From NCBI GenBank assembly GCA_900045905.1, contig FCNS01000008.1, forward strand, positions 1 to 64,000: DNA of 64,000 bases. Reading direction: 5' to 3'. A program made the translations under genes and the position numbers. The DNA comes from Clostridiales bacterium CHKCI001 (GTDB lineage: Bacteria > Bacillota > Clostridia > Lachnospirales > Lachnospiraceae). Shown here piece by piece: positions 52,441 to 61,814 of the stretch (its first letter is position 1; each line of letters begins with the position of its first letter). Below the pieces are notes generated by a model. It had not been told where the DNA came from, made no database searches, and saw only the letters and a program-made list of their open reading frames with translations.

Positions 52441-53313
52441 TTAGTCCTGTCCGTAGCTTTGATGCAAAATTAATTGATATTCTTTGTCAAGGAAAATCTC
52501 TGGTTTGCTAATTCCTAAAGCTGGTTTGGACACAACCTCCTCTGACGTATTTTTTTTAATTGTCATAGTATCTATCCATATCACTGGCATCATCCCATGT
52601 GAATTTCCAACACTCTGAAAAGGGATCAACATAATTCCTTCTAGTACATCGATTTCTTCTAATGTTCCCTCCAAATAGTGTTTTATCCATTCTGCTTTTT
52701 CCTTTGACAGCTGTTCCAGAATAGAAATTCCCATTACACTGACTGGTTTTCCAGTTATCGTATAAAGTCGGTTTCCAGTATCCAGTAGCCCTTTCAATTC
52801 CACTTTCTTTTCCTGGAAACATAGTTCCACTGGATAGAGCAATGAATCCTTCTTACTCTCATGGCGATACCACCAAGAAGCTCCCAGAAATCCGCCCGCT
52901 ACCAAGATAGCTGTAAAGAACAGCCACAATACAGAAATTTCAAATGATTCTCCATAAATTAGGTAACGGATATATGCCCCTGCTTCTGTCTGATAATAAA
53001 TCGCATTCAAAGCTCCTCCTATACACCATGTTACTGCATAGAGCCTCAGTGCTGTCACAATTGTTCTTTTCACACCTTGACATCTATATGCGATTTTACA
53101 CATACAAACAGCAATTGCTAATTCACCTCCCCAAGAAAATATCCAAGATGGAAGCCTTGTTACATATGGAAGTACTGCCCATATCGCTCCAATTGCTGCT
53201 GCTATACTATATCGTTTTACTAACGGCTTATTTCGATATAATATACCAGTGAGCAAAAGAACTAATAGATTCATCACCCAGTTGATAATAAAATAAACAT
53301 CTATGTACAACAT
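52441..53313 (-). CDS. spoIIGA: Sporulation sigma-E factor processing peptidase
   Basis: SpoIIGA is the membrane aspartic protease that cleaves pro-sigma-E in the mother cell after a signal from the forespore. The 290-residue protein has five N-terminal helices (starting [21 protein letters not shown]) and a cytoplasmic protease domain with [12 protein letters not shown], holding the catalytic Asp. The ATG at 53313 aligns with family N-termini, but no ribosome binding site precedes it and the promoter -10 lies only seven bases upstream. It is the first gene of spoIIGA-sigE. Confidence 0.94.
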   Translation of the reverse strand: MLYIDVYFIINWVMNLLVLLLTGILYRNKPLVKRYSIAAAIGAIWAVLPYVTRLPSWIFSWGGELAIAVCMCKIAYRCQGVKRTIVTALRLYAVTWCIGGALNAIYYQTEAGAYIRYLIYGESFEISVLWLFFTAILVAGGFLGASWWYRHESKKDSLLYPVELCFQEKKVELKGLLDTGNRLYTITGKPVSVMGISILEQLSKEKAEWIKHYLEGTLEEIDVLEGIMLIPFQSVGNSHGMMPVIWIDTMTIKKNTSEEVVSKPALGISKPEIFLDKEYQLILHQSYGQD

Positions 53314-53320
53314 AGTCTTT

Positions 53321-53353
53321 ATTATACAACAAGGTCTCTATTTTTTTTGTCAG
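53321..53353 (-). promoter_or_regulatory. spoIIGA promoter with a 21-bp spacer, Spo0A-type
   Basis: On the minus strand CTGACA (53348-53353) and TATAAT (53321-53326) are 21 bp apart. The Bacillus spoIIG promoter is known for a 22-bp spacer and activation by Spo0A. Spo0A-box-like words (TTTGTCA) overlap the -35 and recur at about 53392-53400. The -10 ends seven bases before the ATG. Confidence 0.6.
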
Positions 53354-53408
53354 AATCCGTCCTCCAATATAAAAAATACATCTTTTTAAGATGACAAAAA
53401 AATACAAA

Positions 53409-53444
53409 AAACCGCCATAAAACATCATTATTTTACGGCGGTTT
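53409..53444 (-). terminator. Terminator of the phosphonate operon
   Basis: On the minus strand a 14-bp stem (53431-53444 with 53409-53422, one G-U pair, core CCGCC/GGCGG) is followed by TTTTTTG and another T run. It lies 40 bases past the last phosphonate gene and insulates spoIIGA. Confidence 0.88.
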
Positions 53445-53484
53445 GCTTTTCCTATAACAATTTCAATTTATCAATTTCAAGATA

Positions 53485-54396
53485 CTATATTCCTGTTTCT
53501 TTATACATTGGATCCACTTTTTGTAACTCTTCAAATGTATCAATCTCTATAATATCTTCCATTTTACATGGACGAACTTGCACGTGGAATTGATCAATAT
53601 AAAGTTTTAATGGTACTTCATCCCAATAAAGACGAGCTCCTTCTGGATATTTTAAATAAGCATCTTCCAGACAGGAAACTAATTTCTTGCCATCTTCCTT
53701 GGTCCAATAGGAGATCCCATACATATGATGGACATTTTCTCCTCCAATTAACAGTTTCTCAATATAGCCATTCTTCGTTTGAAAACACCAATCATCTGTA
53801 AATGGTCTTGGCACTCCAAGATAATTGGATGCATATTCATACTTACGTACGACCGCTGGATTGTTAATATATAGATCTGCCTCACATACATAAGCATTCT
53901 CCAACAGATGTCTCGCCATATAAACTGATGATACATTATTTGCCTGTTCATAATCATCATTTTGAATGAATTTAATATTAGGATATTGATACAACAACTG
54001 ATCGAATTGCTCCCATAAATATCCTCTTACCAATATTACTTCTGGTATCTCAGCAGCCTGAATGGCATCTAATAATGTTTCTACAATCTTTTTACCATGC
54101 ACACGCACCAAAGGTTTTGGCGTATTCCAAGTAATTGGAAGCATACGTGAACCAAATCCTGCCGCTATAATTACAGCCCTTTTTACACGATATGGTTCTA
54201 ATTGTTCCACTCCTTTCTCTGTAATATATAGTTTATCCTCTCTGCATTCAATTAATTTATTTTGCTGCAATTCCCGAATTACTTTAACAGCCTCTTCTGT
54301 CAGCAATTTGGCTTCTGTTGCAGCACTCTGTAAAAAAAGACCTTCCTGTTTTTTTCTTTCCAATGCACAGAGTAGTTCAAACTCATTCTGTTTCAT
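53485..54396 (-). CDS. Nucleotidyltransferase with N-terminal winged helix (LicC/PntC-like, probably CTP:aminoethylphosphonate)
   Basis: About 303 residues. Residues 1-72 look like a winged helix (FELLCALERKKQEGLF to LYITEKGVEQLEPYR). The rest is a LicC-type cytidylyltransferase: RAVIIAAGFGSRMLPITWNTPKPLVRVHGKKIVETLLDAI (CTP loop and catalytic Lys), FIQNDDYEQANNVSSVYMAR and EADLYINNPAVV. LicC activates phosphocholine; PntC, often fused to an aminoethylphosphonate transaminase, activates aminoethylphosphonate. The gene abuts such a transaminase gene, so the PntC role is favoured by context. The start ATG 54396 (GGAG 11 bases away) is tentative; ATG 54417 is possible. Confidence 0.82.
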   Translation of the reverse strand: MKQNEFELLCALERKKQEGLFLQSAATEAKLLTEEAVKVIRELQQNKLIECREDKLYITEKGVEQLEPYRVKRAVIIAAGFGSRMLPITWNTPKPLVRVHGKKIVETLLDAIQAAEIPEVILVRGYLWEQFDQLLYQYPNIKFIQNDDYEQANNVSSVYMARHLLENAYVCEADLYINNPAVVRKYEYASNYLGVPRPFTDDWCFQTKNGYIEKLLIGGENVHHMYGISYWTKEDGKKLVSCLEDAYLKYPEGARLYWDEVPLKLYIDQFHVQVRPCKMEDIIEIDTFEELQKVDPMYKETGI

Positions 54397-54417
54397 TTTT
54401 ATCGCCGCTCCATCCAT

Positions 54418-55524
54418 TTATTTTATAAATTTAATTCCAATTAGGTATTTTTCCAAACATTCTAAAAATTCTTTTATATCATTTCGATCCAATGCTCCGA
54501 TATTCGCAATTCGGAATGTATTCTTTTCTCCAATTTTTCCAGGATAAATTGTATATCCTCTTGCGTACAGATAATCGTGCATTCCATCAAACGAATATCC
54601 CTCACAATCTGGCTCTAAAATCGTTGTAATAATATGAGAATGATGCTCCTTTGCCACAAGATAGGTTAAACCTAATCTTGTAATTCCTTCCAATAACGTT
54701 TCCCAGTTATCGGTATATCGCTGATAACGTCCCTCCACTGTTTCCTCTTGAAGCTCAATAATTGCCTGCTTTAATGCATATAATGTTTGAACAGGAGGAG
54801 TAAAGCGAAGCTGCTTTGTTTTCTGAAAATACTCATATTGTGCATACAGATCCAAGTAAAAGTTTCGCTTCTTTTTGTCTTTCAACTCCTGTAACTTTTC
54901 TTTGTTACAAATAGCAAAAACAACACCTGCCATACCTTGAATATTTTTATTGGAACTAGCCACAAGATAAGAAATATTTTGCTTTGCCATATGAATCGGA
55001 ATTGCTGCATAAGAACTCATCGCATCTACAATAAAAGTAAGCCCATACTTTCTCGTTAGCTCAGCAAGCGGATCTAACTCATTTAGTAAGCCCGTTGTTG
55101 TCTCATTATGGATTACTGCCAGGTACTGAACAAATCCCTGGTGTTCTTTTATACATGCTTCTAATTCTTCTAAGTTAATTGGTTCTATTTTAGAACTCTT
55201 AAATTCTACATAATGAATTCCATATACATCACAGATCTGGCACATTCTAGCCCCATATGCTCCGTTATTAACAATTAGGATTCCCTCATCCTCTCCTATA
55301 ACTGAGCTTAATACTGCTTCTACTCCAGCCGTTCCTGATCCTCCAAACAATACTGATGTATAATCTTTTGGATCTGCCACAAAACTAGTTAATCCTTCTG
55401 AAACAAACTCCATTAATGCTCCAAATTCCGCTTCTCTTGGGCAAATATCTGGCACTACTTGTGCTAATTTTACAGTTTCAGTTGTTGTAGCAGGACCTGG
55501 ATTTAATAATATATTACGTTTCAC
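54418..55524 (-). CDS. phnW: 2-aminoethylphosphonate-pyruvate transaminase-like enzyme
   Basis: A 368-residue class V aminotransferase: NILLNPGPATTTETVKLAQ at the N-terminus, FGGSGTAGVEAVL, VIHNETTTGLLNEL, FIVDAMSSYAAIPI, and the PLP lysine in ASSNKNIQGMAGV. This is the PhnW/AEPT pattern. In biosynthesis it aminates phosphonoacetaldehyde to 2-aminoethylphosphonate; the neighbouring pepM and ppd fix that direction. The start is GTG 55524 after AGGAGG, 20 bp from ppd. Confidence 0.9.
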   Translation of the reverse strand: MKRNILLNPGPATTTETVKLAQVVPDICPREAEFGALMEFVSEGLTSFVADPKDYTSVLFGGSGTAGVEAVLSSVIGEDEGILIVNNGAYGARMCQICDVYGIHYVEFKSSKIEPINLEELEACIKEHQGFVQYLAVIHNETTTGLLNELDPLAELTRKYGLTFIVDAMSSYAAIPIHMAKQNISYLVASSNKNIQGMAGVVFAICNKEKLQELKDKKKRNFYLDLYAQYEYFQKTKQLRFTPPVQTLYALKQAIIELQEETVEGRYQRYTDNWETLLEGITRLGLTYLVAKEHHSHIITTILEPDCEGYSFDGMHDYLYARGYTIYPGKIGEKNTFRIANIGALDRNDIKEFLECLEKYLIGIKFIK

Positions 55525-55544
55525 AGTCTATCTCCTCCTGTTAT

Positions 55545-56669
55545 TTACCTATGTGCAATATAATTCATAAAATTTTCTTTATTTTTTACAGCTGGAATGG
55601 TTGGACGTCCTAAATCAGAACGACTCTGTGCATTAACAATCACCTGTATCATTTCTAACTCATTATTCTCTCCAGCTCGTTTTATTGCTTGTCTTAATTC
55701 TTCTTCTGTCATACAAGTACAAGTACGAGGATAACCACATGCTTTTGCTATCTGTTCTGCCTTGATGGCAAATCCTGCTGTTGGCTGACCTCCCACTGAT
55801 TCATGACACCCATTGTTAATTAAAATATGTTTTAAATTATTATTTTTATATTGTCCAATAATCGCCAAAGCTCCCATATGCATAAGAAAGGCTCCATCTC
55901 CATCCAGACAATATACTGCCTTTTCGCAAGATCGTACAACTCCAAGTGCAATGCTGGAAGCATGTCCCATCGATCCAACGGTTAGAAAATCATGTTCATG
56001 CCCTTGGCCTCTTCTTTCTCTTATCTCAAACAATTCCCGGGACATCTTTCCAGTTGTTGATACAATCAAGGAATCTTCTGGCATCTGTTCTGTAATAATT
56101 TCCAATGCTTGCTCTCTTGTTAATGGATAATCCATACATCCCTTTTCTTTGAGCGGATATCCTTCAAATGTCCCCTTATGAATCACAAAGGCATGTGATT
56201 CTTTTGTTTCTTTCATTTTTTTCACTGCTTGATTTAGTTGTTCTTTTGCCTGTATCCAATCAGTAGAAAGAATTTCTGTCTCAATTTCCATCCCTTCTAG
56301 CATGGAGATTGTGGCTCTTCCCTGAAATACATGCTGGGGTTCGTCATGAATTCCTGGTTCTCCTCTCCATCCTACGAAAAACAATACTGGAATTTGATAA
56401 ACTTCTCTGTGCAGCAAAGATGCTGCAGGATTTACAATATTACCAATACCAGAATTCTGCATGTATACAACTGGAATCTTCCCAGTAGCCATATAATATC
56501 CTGCTGCCATTGCTGCTGCATTGCCCTCATTCGCAGTAATGATATGCTCTTGTGGGTTATGCTCCATTAGCCAGGCACTAAGACTACTTAAAAGAGAATC
56601 TGGTACACCCGCAAAAAAGTGCAGATCCAATTGCTGTGCTTCTTGAAAAAACTCTTCGCAGTTTAACAT
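55545..56669 (-). CDS. ppd: Phosphonopyruvate decarboxylase
   Basis: Ppd decarboxylates phosphonopyruvate to phosphonoacetaldehyde, the irreversible step that drives phosphonate synthesis. The 374-residue thiamine-diphosphate enzyme has FFAGVPDSLLSSLSAWL, HIITANEGNAAAMAAGYYM (catalytic Glu), VYMQNSGIGNIVNPAASL, and the TPP motif CLDGDGAFLMHMGAL to ILINNGCHESVGGQPT. The start is ATG 56669 after AAGGGGG. It overlaps the end of pepM's region without a gap (stop of pepM at 56680). Confidence 0.95.
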   Translation of the reverse strand: MLNCEEFFQEAQQLDLHFFAGVPDSLLSSLSAWLMEHNPQEHIITANEGNAAAMAAGYYMATGKIPVVYMQNSGIGNIVNPAASLLHREVYQIPVLFFVGWRGEPGIHDEPQHVFQGRATISMLEGMEIETEILSTDWIQAKEQLNQAVKKMKETKESHAFVIHKGTFEGYPLKEKGCMDYPLTREQALEIITEQMPEDSLIVSTTGKMSRELFEIRERRGQGHEHDFLTVGSMGHASSIALGVVRSCEKAVYCLDGDGAFLMHMGALAIIGQYKNNNLKHILINNGCHESVGGQPTAGFAIKAEQIAKACGYPRTCTCMTEEELRQAIKRAGENNELEMIQVIVNAQSRSDLGRPTIPAVKNKENFMNYIAHR

Positions 56670-56679
56670 AGCAACCCCC

Positions 56680-57975
56680 TTATTCATCAATCAACGTCAA
56701 AATCTCTTTAATACTCAAACACATATCATTGCAGTCATACGAACGCTCATGCTCCAAAATATTAAGTGCACACGCCTGCATCGCTTTATAACCGCTACGA
56801 ATTAAATGATTTGCATGAATTACAATATTAACTCCTGCATCAAACAATTGTTGTTCATATATTTGATTATAGGCAGTTGGTACTACAACAAGCGGAACCC
56901 GATTCGGAAATTGATTAAATTTTTCACAAAATTCAAAAATCTCTGCTCCTGTTTTATCAATGCTATGAATCATAATTCCATCGGCTCCAGCTTCAATATA
57001 TGCTTTCGCACGCGTTAAAGCATCCTCCATACCCTGCTTTAAGATCAAACTCTCAATACGCGCAATAATCATAAAATCTTCTGTCATTTGAGCTGCTTTT
57101 CCAGCCCGAATTTTATCACAAAATCCCTCGATCGTATCCTGTGTCTGTTTTGCACTTGTGCCAAACAGAGAGTTCTTTTTTAATCCTATTTTATCTTCAA
57201 TAATAATTGCCGAAACCCCAACCCGTTCTAAGCTCTTTACTGTGTAAGTGAAATGTTCGATCTTTCCGCCTGTATCTCCATCTACAATAATTGGCTTTGT
57301 TGTTACTTCCATAATCTCATTAATTGTATTTAGACGAGAAGTTACATCCACAAGCTCAATATCTGGTTTTCCTTTTGCAGTGGAATCGCAAAGGCTGCTA
57401 ACCCACATCGCATCAAATTCTCTTTTACGCCCTTCTTTTTGAATCGCTGTTTTTTCTACAATAAGCCCAGTTAATCCATTATGAGCCTCCAAAACTGTTA
57501 AATGCTTTCTGATTGCGATCATCCGACGAAGTGCTGCACGTCGTACGTCCGTCGTTCCCATACGAAGAATCAAATCATTCAGTTTATCTAGGCTGACACC
57601 TTCTGTATATGGAATATCAACAATCTTACCTCCCCATTCTTTCACAGCTTCTTCTGCACGATCTCTTAAATATTTGTCTGGTCCATGACACCAATCGGTT
57701 CCATGTACGACATAATCTGGCTTTATTTTACACAGATTCGGTACTTGATCGTATGTATCCTGTGGGATTACCTGACTCACACCTTTAATATTCTCTATTA
57801 CTTTTTTTCTTTCTTCATAAGTTAATACAGGTAGTCTCATTAATGATGCAACAACCTTATCCGTATGCAGCCCGACAATCACTTTTCCTAATTTCGCTGC
57901 CTCATTTATAATATTAATATGTCCATAATGAATAATATCGCCACACATGGCAACATAAACTTTTCTTTCCTGCAT
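56680..57975 (-). CDS. pepM: Phosphoenolpyruvate mutase fused to an N-terminal cytidylyltransferase-like domain
   Basis: PepM makes the C-P bond by rearranging phosphoenolpyruvate to phosphonopyruvate. In this 431-residue protein residues 1-135 are a TagD-like nucleotidyltransferase domain (VAMCGDIIHYGHINIINEA with the HxGH motif; HGTDWCHGPDKYLRDR late). Residues 140-431 are the mutase: HNGLTGLIVE, VDGDTGGKIEHF (metal Asp) and the diagnostic IIIEDKIGLKKNSLFG. Fusions of PepM with nucleotidyltransferases are known. The start is ATG 57975; its ribosome site is weak (AAGG, 13 bases). It is first in the operon. Confidence 0.94.
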   Translation of the reverse strand: MQERKVYVAMCGDIIHYGHINIINEAAKLGKVIVGLHTDKVVASLMRLPVLTYEERKKVIENIKGVSQVIPQDTYDQVPNLCKIKPDYVVHGTDWCHGPDKYLRDRAEEAVKEWGGKIVDIPYTEGVSLDKLNDLILRMGTTDVRRAALRRMIAIRKHLTVLEAHNGLTGLIVEKTAIQKEGRKREFDAMWVSSLCDSTAKGKPDIELVDVTSRLNTINEIMEVTTKPIIVDGDTGGKIEHFTYTVKSLERVGVSAIIIEDKIGLKKNSLFGTSAKQTQDTIEGFCDKIRAGKAAQMTEDFMIIARIESLILKQGMEDALTRAKAYIEAGADGIMIHSIDKTGAEIFEFCEKFNQFPNRVPLVVVPTAYNQIYEQQLFDAGVNIVIHANHLIRSGYKAMQACALNILEHERSYDCNDMCLSIKEILTLIDE

Positions 57976-57990
57976 TATTAATACCAAGCC

Positions 57991-58050
57991 TTAAGTGAAA
58001 ATATAAGTATCTTCCTTATAAGATGTGAACATACCGAATAATATATTCAC
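57991..58050 (-). CDS. Possible 19-residue leader peptide upstream of pepM
   Basis: A GTG at 58050, six bases after AAAGGA, opens VNILFGMFTSYKEDTYIFT and stops 13 bases before pepM. An ATG two codons earlier has no spacing from the site. pepM's own ribosome site is weak, so coupling or attenuation is conceivable. The peptide shows no run of one amino acid. Speculative. Confidence 0.35.
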   Translation of the reverse strand: MNILFGMFTSYKEDTYIFT

Positions 58051-58131
58051 GGCCATTCCTTTCTATCAAATTCTTTTATCTTTTTTAGCAGTTATCATAG
58101 ATTCTCTTTGCAGTTTTGAATCTTCTTTGCT

Positions 58132-58160
58132 ATTTTAACATCTTTATATATTGATTTCAA
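58132..58160 (-). promoter_or_regulatory. Promoter of the phosphonate operon
   Basis: On the minus strand TTGAAA (58155-58160), 17 bp, TAAAAT (58132-58137), giving a leader of about 150 bases before pepM. With the terminators at 58212-58246 and 53409-53444 it makes the four genes an independent unit. Confidence 0.65.
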
Positions 58161-58211
58161 GCCTTTCCCAGAAAAGGAATTATGTAAAGTTTTTGTAAAG
58201 AAATTAAGAAA

Positions 58212-58246
58212 GTCGCCGAAAGACCTTTTCTGTTCCTTCCGACGAC
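58212..58246 (-). terminator. Terminator of ftsZ
   Basis: On the minus strand GTCGTCGGAA and TTTCGGCGAC (two G-U pairs) form a 10-bp stem followed by TTTCTTAATTTCTTT, 24 bases past the ftsZ stop. Confidence 0.75.
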
Positions 58247-58269
58247 TCCATTTATTCCCACTCATGTTA

Positions 58270-59466
58270 TTATCTTCTTCTTAAAAAATCTGGAATATTA
58301 ATTCCACCTGATTCTTCTCTTCTTGGTTTTGGTGCTGTATAGGTTGGTGCTGTATATTTTGGTTCCGGATTAATTGTAGGCTGTGACTTTGGAGTACTAG
58401 CCTGCGTACTTGTCTGTGAAGAACTACTACTTCCATATCCAAAATCATTATTCTTTGGCTTACTGGAAGAAGACTTAAATCCACTCATTAACCCCTTTAC
58501 ATTTGGGACAGAAGAACGATCTTCCACACCAGTTGCGATAACTGTAATTGTAGCCGTATCCGTAGCAGTATCATCATATGTAGCACCAAAGATGATATTT
58601 GCATCATCACCTGCCAATTCACGAACAAAGCTTGCTGCTTCATTAACTTCTGGAAGACTAACATCACCAGAAATATTGATCAATACATGAGAAGCACCCT
58701 CGATTGTTGTCTCTAACAATGGACTTGCTACCGCAATACGCATTGCTTCAATTGACTTATCGTCTCCAGTTGCAGTACCAATACCAATATGAGCAATTCC
58801 CTTGTCCTTCATAACAGTCTGAACATCTGCAAAGTCCAGATTAATCAAACCAGGGATATTAATTAAATCAGTAATACCCTGTACAGACTGTAATAATACC
58901 TCATCTGCCTTCTTTAATGCATCTGGCATCGTAGTACGTCTATCAACCAATTCTAATAACTTATCATTTGGAATAACAATTAACGTATCTACTGCCTGTT
59001 TTAATTTCTCTATACCATTTTGTGCATTTACTGCACGTGTCTTTCCTTCAAACATAAATGGTTTTGTTACAACACCCACGGTTAGAATTCCTAACTCTTT
59101 TGCTAGACCTGCCACAACTGGTGCTGCACCAGTTCCAGTTCCGCCACCCATACCGCAAGTTACAAATACCATATCTGCACCTTTGATTGCTTCTGTCAAT
59201 TCATCTACATTCTCTTGCGCTGCCTTTTCTCCTACCTCTGGCTTCGCTCCTGCACCAAGACCCTTTGTAAGCTTCTCACCAATCTGAATAGCGGTTGGCG
59301 CCTTACAGAACTGCAACGCCTGCTTATCTGTATTTACTGCAACAAACTCTACACCAACGATATCTTCTTCTACCATTCGGTTTACTGCATTATTTCCTGC
59401 ACCACCAACTCCAACTACGACAATTTTTGCCGAGCTTTCTGACTCATTTATCTTAATCTCTAACAA
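58270..59466 (-). CDS. ftsZ: Cell division protein FtsZ
   Basis: FtsZ is the tubulin-like GTPase forming the division ring. The 398-residue protein has [18 protein letters not shown], the tubulin signature [16 protein letters not shown], the T7-loop region [13 protein letters not shown], a long Ser/Gln/Pro-rich linker, and the conserved C-terminal tail [12 protein letters not shown]. The start is TTG 59466, seven bases after AAAGGAGG. It lies 228 bp after ftsQ; ftsA is absent from this cluster. Confidence 0.97.
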   Translation of the reverse strand: MLEIKINESESSAKIVVVGVGGAGNNAVNRMVEEDIVGVEFVAVNTDKQALQFCKAPTAIQIGEKLTKGLGAGAKPEVGEKAAQENVDELTEAIKGADMVFVTCGMGGGTGTGAAPVVAGLAKELGILTVGVVTKPFMFEGKTRAVNAQNGIEKLKQAVDTLIVIPNDKLLELVDRRTTMPDALKKADEVLLQSVQGITDLINIPGLINLDFADVQTVMKDKGIAHIGIGTATGDDKSIEAMRIAVASPLLETTIEGASHVLINISGDVSLPEVNEAASFVRELAGDDANIIFGATYDDTATDTATITVIATGVEDRSSVPNVKGLMSGFKSSSSKPKNNDFGYGSSSSSQTSTQASTPKSQPTINPEPKYTAPTYTAPKPRREESGGINIPDFLRRR

Positions 59467-59694
59467 GGTAACTTCCTCCTTTGGCCTCTTAAAAATTTAC
59501 TATGCATTTTATATCATATTATTTTTTCTCAAAATAATCAACCACTATTTTGTATTTTTTTTATTAAATTTACAAGAACAGCGTGAGATTATTTTTATAT
59601 GCTGCTGGTTCTTTATCTCCAAATTATAGCACAGATTTTTAAAATCTACAAGCTCTGCAAAAATAAAACTTAAGGAAAACTTTCTTAAATTTTT

Positions 59695-60444
59695 CTATTC
59701 TGTGTCTTTTTCTTCAAAGATATATCCTTGATTTGAATTTTGAAAGCTATAATTATCCAGATATAACGTTCCACTTCTTCCTTCTAATACTTTCTGCATT
59801 GCATAGTATTCTGTCACTTTTTCCTCTAGATCGGAAGAATCTCCTAATTCCACAGTAATCTCATCAACTACAAATTGAAAATTATTCTCATACGAGCAGT
59901 AAATAGAATTTGCTGCAATTCCTCGATTTTGCAAAATCTGTGCCAATCTTACTGCATTTTGAAAAATTTCATCGGAATCTGATTTTATTTTCTGACCAAG
60001 TACAATTTCTTGATAGGACAATCCCTCTACAATTGGAATATTCTCCAAACGTGTCGTTCCACTTTCCACTACGACTCCATCTTTATCAAAATACAGATAA
60101 CTGCCTCCATAACTGACACAACCAATCATTACATTCTCTCTAATATAAACATTTACCTTGTGAATATTTTGAAATTCCAGTTCATAAGATGTAATACGCA
60201 AAAAGTTTTTATGTTTTCCCAGCTTATCTTTTAACCAAAGGGATAAAAACTTCTGATCGGAAGGATCTGAAAAAATTAATTGTTTTATTTCATCCTCTGT
60301 ATACTGTATCGTTCCATAAACGTTAATCTCGGAAATCGGTGTATTCCAAAGAATAACACTGCTAGTGACTGCCGCTATAGCAATCACCAGCAGAAAAATC
60401 ATTCCTCTTTTGCTGCCCTTCCTTTTACGCTGCCGTTTCTTCAT
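59695..60444 (-). CDS. ftsQ: Cell division protein FtsQ/DivIB
   Basis: FtsQ/DivIB is a divisome scaffold. The 249-residue protein has a basic cytoplasmic tail (KKRQRKRKGSKR), one membrane helix (GMIFLLVIAIAAVTSSVILW), then a POTRA domain (ISEINVYGTIQYTEDEIKQLI) and a beta domain with YLYFDKDGVVVE and NIPIVEGLS. It is short compared with some DivIB proteins but normal for clostridia. The start is ATG 60444 after GAGG. It lies between murA and ftsZ. Confidence 0.93.
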   Translation of the reverse strand: MKKRQRKRKGSKRGMIFLLVIAIAAVTSSVILWNTPISEINVYGTIQYTEDEIKQLIFSDPSDQKFLSLWLKDKLGKHKNFLRITSYELEFQNIHKVNVYIRENVMIGCVSYGGSYLYFDKDGVVVESGTTRLENIPIVEGLSYQEIVLGQKIKSDSDEIFQNAVRLAQILQNRGIAANSIYCSYENNFQFVVDEITVELGDSSDLEEKVTEYYAMQKVLEGRSGTLYLDNYSFQNSNQGYIFEEKDTE

Positions 60445-60474
60445 GATTTTTCTCTTCCTCCTATATGGAAAATA

Positions 60475-61728
60475 TTACTGTTTCAATATGATATTTGCCC
60501 CTATCGCTGCTAAGTCTTTTTCCAAATTCTCATATCCCCGAAAGACATGTTCCACTGCTCTGACAATTGTCTTGCCTTCTGCACTAACTCCTGCAATCGT
60601 AAGAGCGGCTCCCCCTCTTAGATCCATTGCTGTGACGTCTGCTCCATGCAGCAAAGCTACTCCTTGGATTTGTGCACAACTATTATTAATCTGAATATCA
60701 GCACCCATTCTTTGTAGCTGTAATGCAGTATGAAATCTTGCTTCAAAGATTGTTTCTTCAATCACTGATACACCTTCCGCTTTCGAGAGGACAGTCATTA
60801 AAAGAGACTGGACATCTGTTGGGAAGCCTGGATAAATCTGTGTTTTCGTATATGGTACTGCTCGTGGTCTTTGATAGCACCAGGCATCCAAGCAGCCTCT
60901 TCGCATTCGAAATCTACAACCGCATTTTTGCAATACTGCGATAACTGCTTTTAGATCATAAACTGGAACTTCATAAAGTTGTATTCTCCCACTACAAACA
61001 GTCACAGCTGACAAGTACGTAGCTGCTACAATTCGATCAGGCGGAACACGAAAAGAACTGTTATGCAGTTGACTGTTTCCTTCAATAATCAGTTTGCTGC
61101 TTCCAATACCATAAATTCTAGCACCCATTTTCACAAGCATTCGACATAAATCTCTTATTTCAGGTTCTCTTGCTACATTATTTAATATCGTTTTTCCTTC
61201 GGCACTGACAGCAGACATGATTGCATTTTCTGTAGCACCTACGGAAGCAAAACGAAAGGAAAATTCACATCCAGATAACCTCTTAGCCGTTACATCCAAA
61301 TGCTCTCCGTCTTCTTGAATCTCTGCTCCCATTGCACGCAACACTTCCCCATGCAGATCAATTGGACGGCTTCCAATCGAACATCCTCCTGGATACCAAA
61401 GAGAAGCGTTTTTGCATCGCCCAAGAAGAGGACCTAAAAAAATAATCGATGAACGCATTTTTTCCGCCAAGTGCCGTGGAATTACCGAGGATGTAATTAC
61501 AGAAGCATCTATCGTTAATACATCTTCCTCAAACCACACTTGGCATCCAAGCGTTTTTAATATTCCAATCATCCAAAATACATCTAAAATACGAGGAACA
61601 TTTGTCAAAACTGTTGTTCCTCGGTGTAATATCGTTGCCGCCATCATTGGAAGGACTGCATTTTTAGACCCATGAATCCGAATCTGCCCTGATAAGGGAC
61701 TAGATCCTTGAATTTCAAAGAAAGACAC
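60475..61728 (-). CDS. murA: UDP-N-acetylglucosamine 1-carboxyvinyltransferase
   Basis: MurA performs the first committed step of peptidoglycan synthesis. The 417-residue protein has SGQIRIHGSKNAVLPMMAA (catalytic Lys-Asn), YPGGCSIGSRPIDLH with the fosfomycin-sensitive Cys, and PDRIVAATYLSAVT and FPTDVQSLLMTVL late. The start is GTG 61728, seven bases after GGAGG; an ATG two codons earlier directly abuts that site. Its place in the dcw cluster between ftsW and ftsQ is common in clostridia. Confidence 0.95.
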   Translation of the reverse strand: MSFFEIQGSSPLSGQIRIHGSKNAVLPMMAATILHRGTTVLTNVPRILDVFWMIGILKTLGCQVWFEEDVLTIDASVITSSVIPRHLAEKMRSSIIFLGPLLGRCKNASLWYPGGCSIGSRPIDLHGEVLRAMGAEIQEDGEHLDVTAKRLSGCEFSFRFASVGATENAIMSAVSAEGKTILNNVAREPEIRDLCRMLVKMGARIYGIGSSKLIIEGNSQLHNSSFRVPPDRIVAATYLSAVTVCSGRIQLYEVPVYDLKAVIAVLQKCGCRFRMRRGCLDAWCYQRPRAVPYTKTQIYPGFPTDVQSLLMTVLSKAEGVSVIEETIFEARFHTALQLQRMGADIQINNSCAQIQGVALLHGADVTAMDLRGGAALTIAGVSAEGKTIVRAVEHVFRGYENLEKDLAAIGANIILKQ

Positions 61729-61814
61729 CCCCATCCCTCCTTAGCTTTTCTATCTACATTAGGTTATGTATCACAGAAGTCGATGTTGCCTTTCCAAGCT
61801 GCAGTTTTCTCAAA

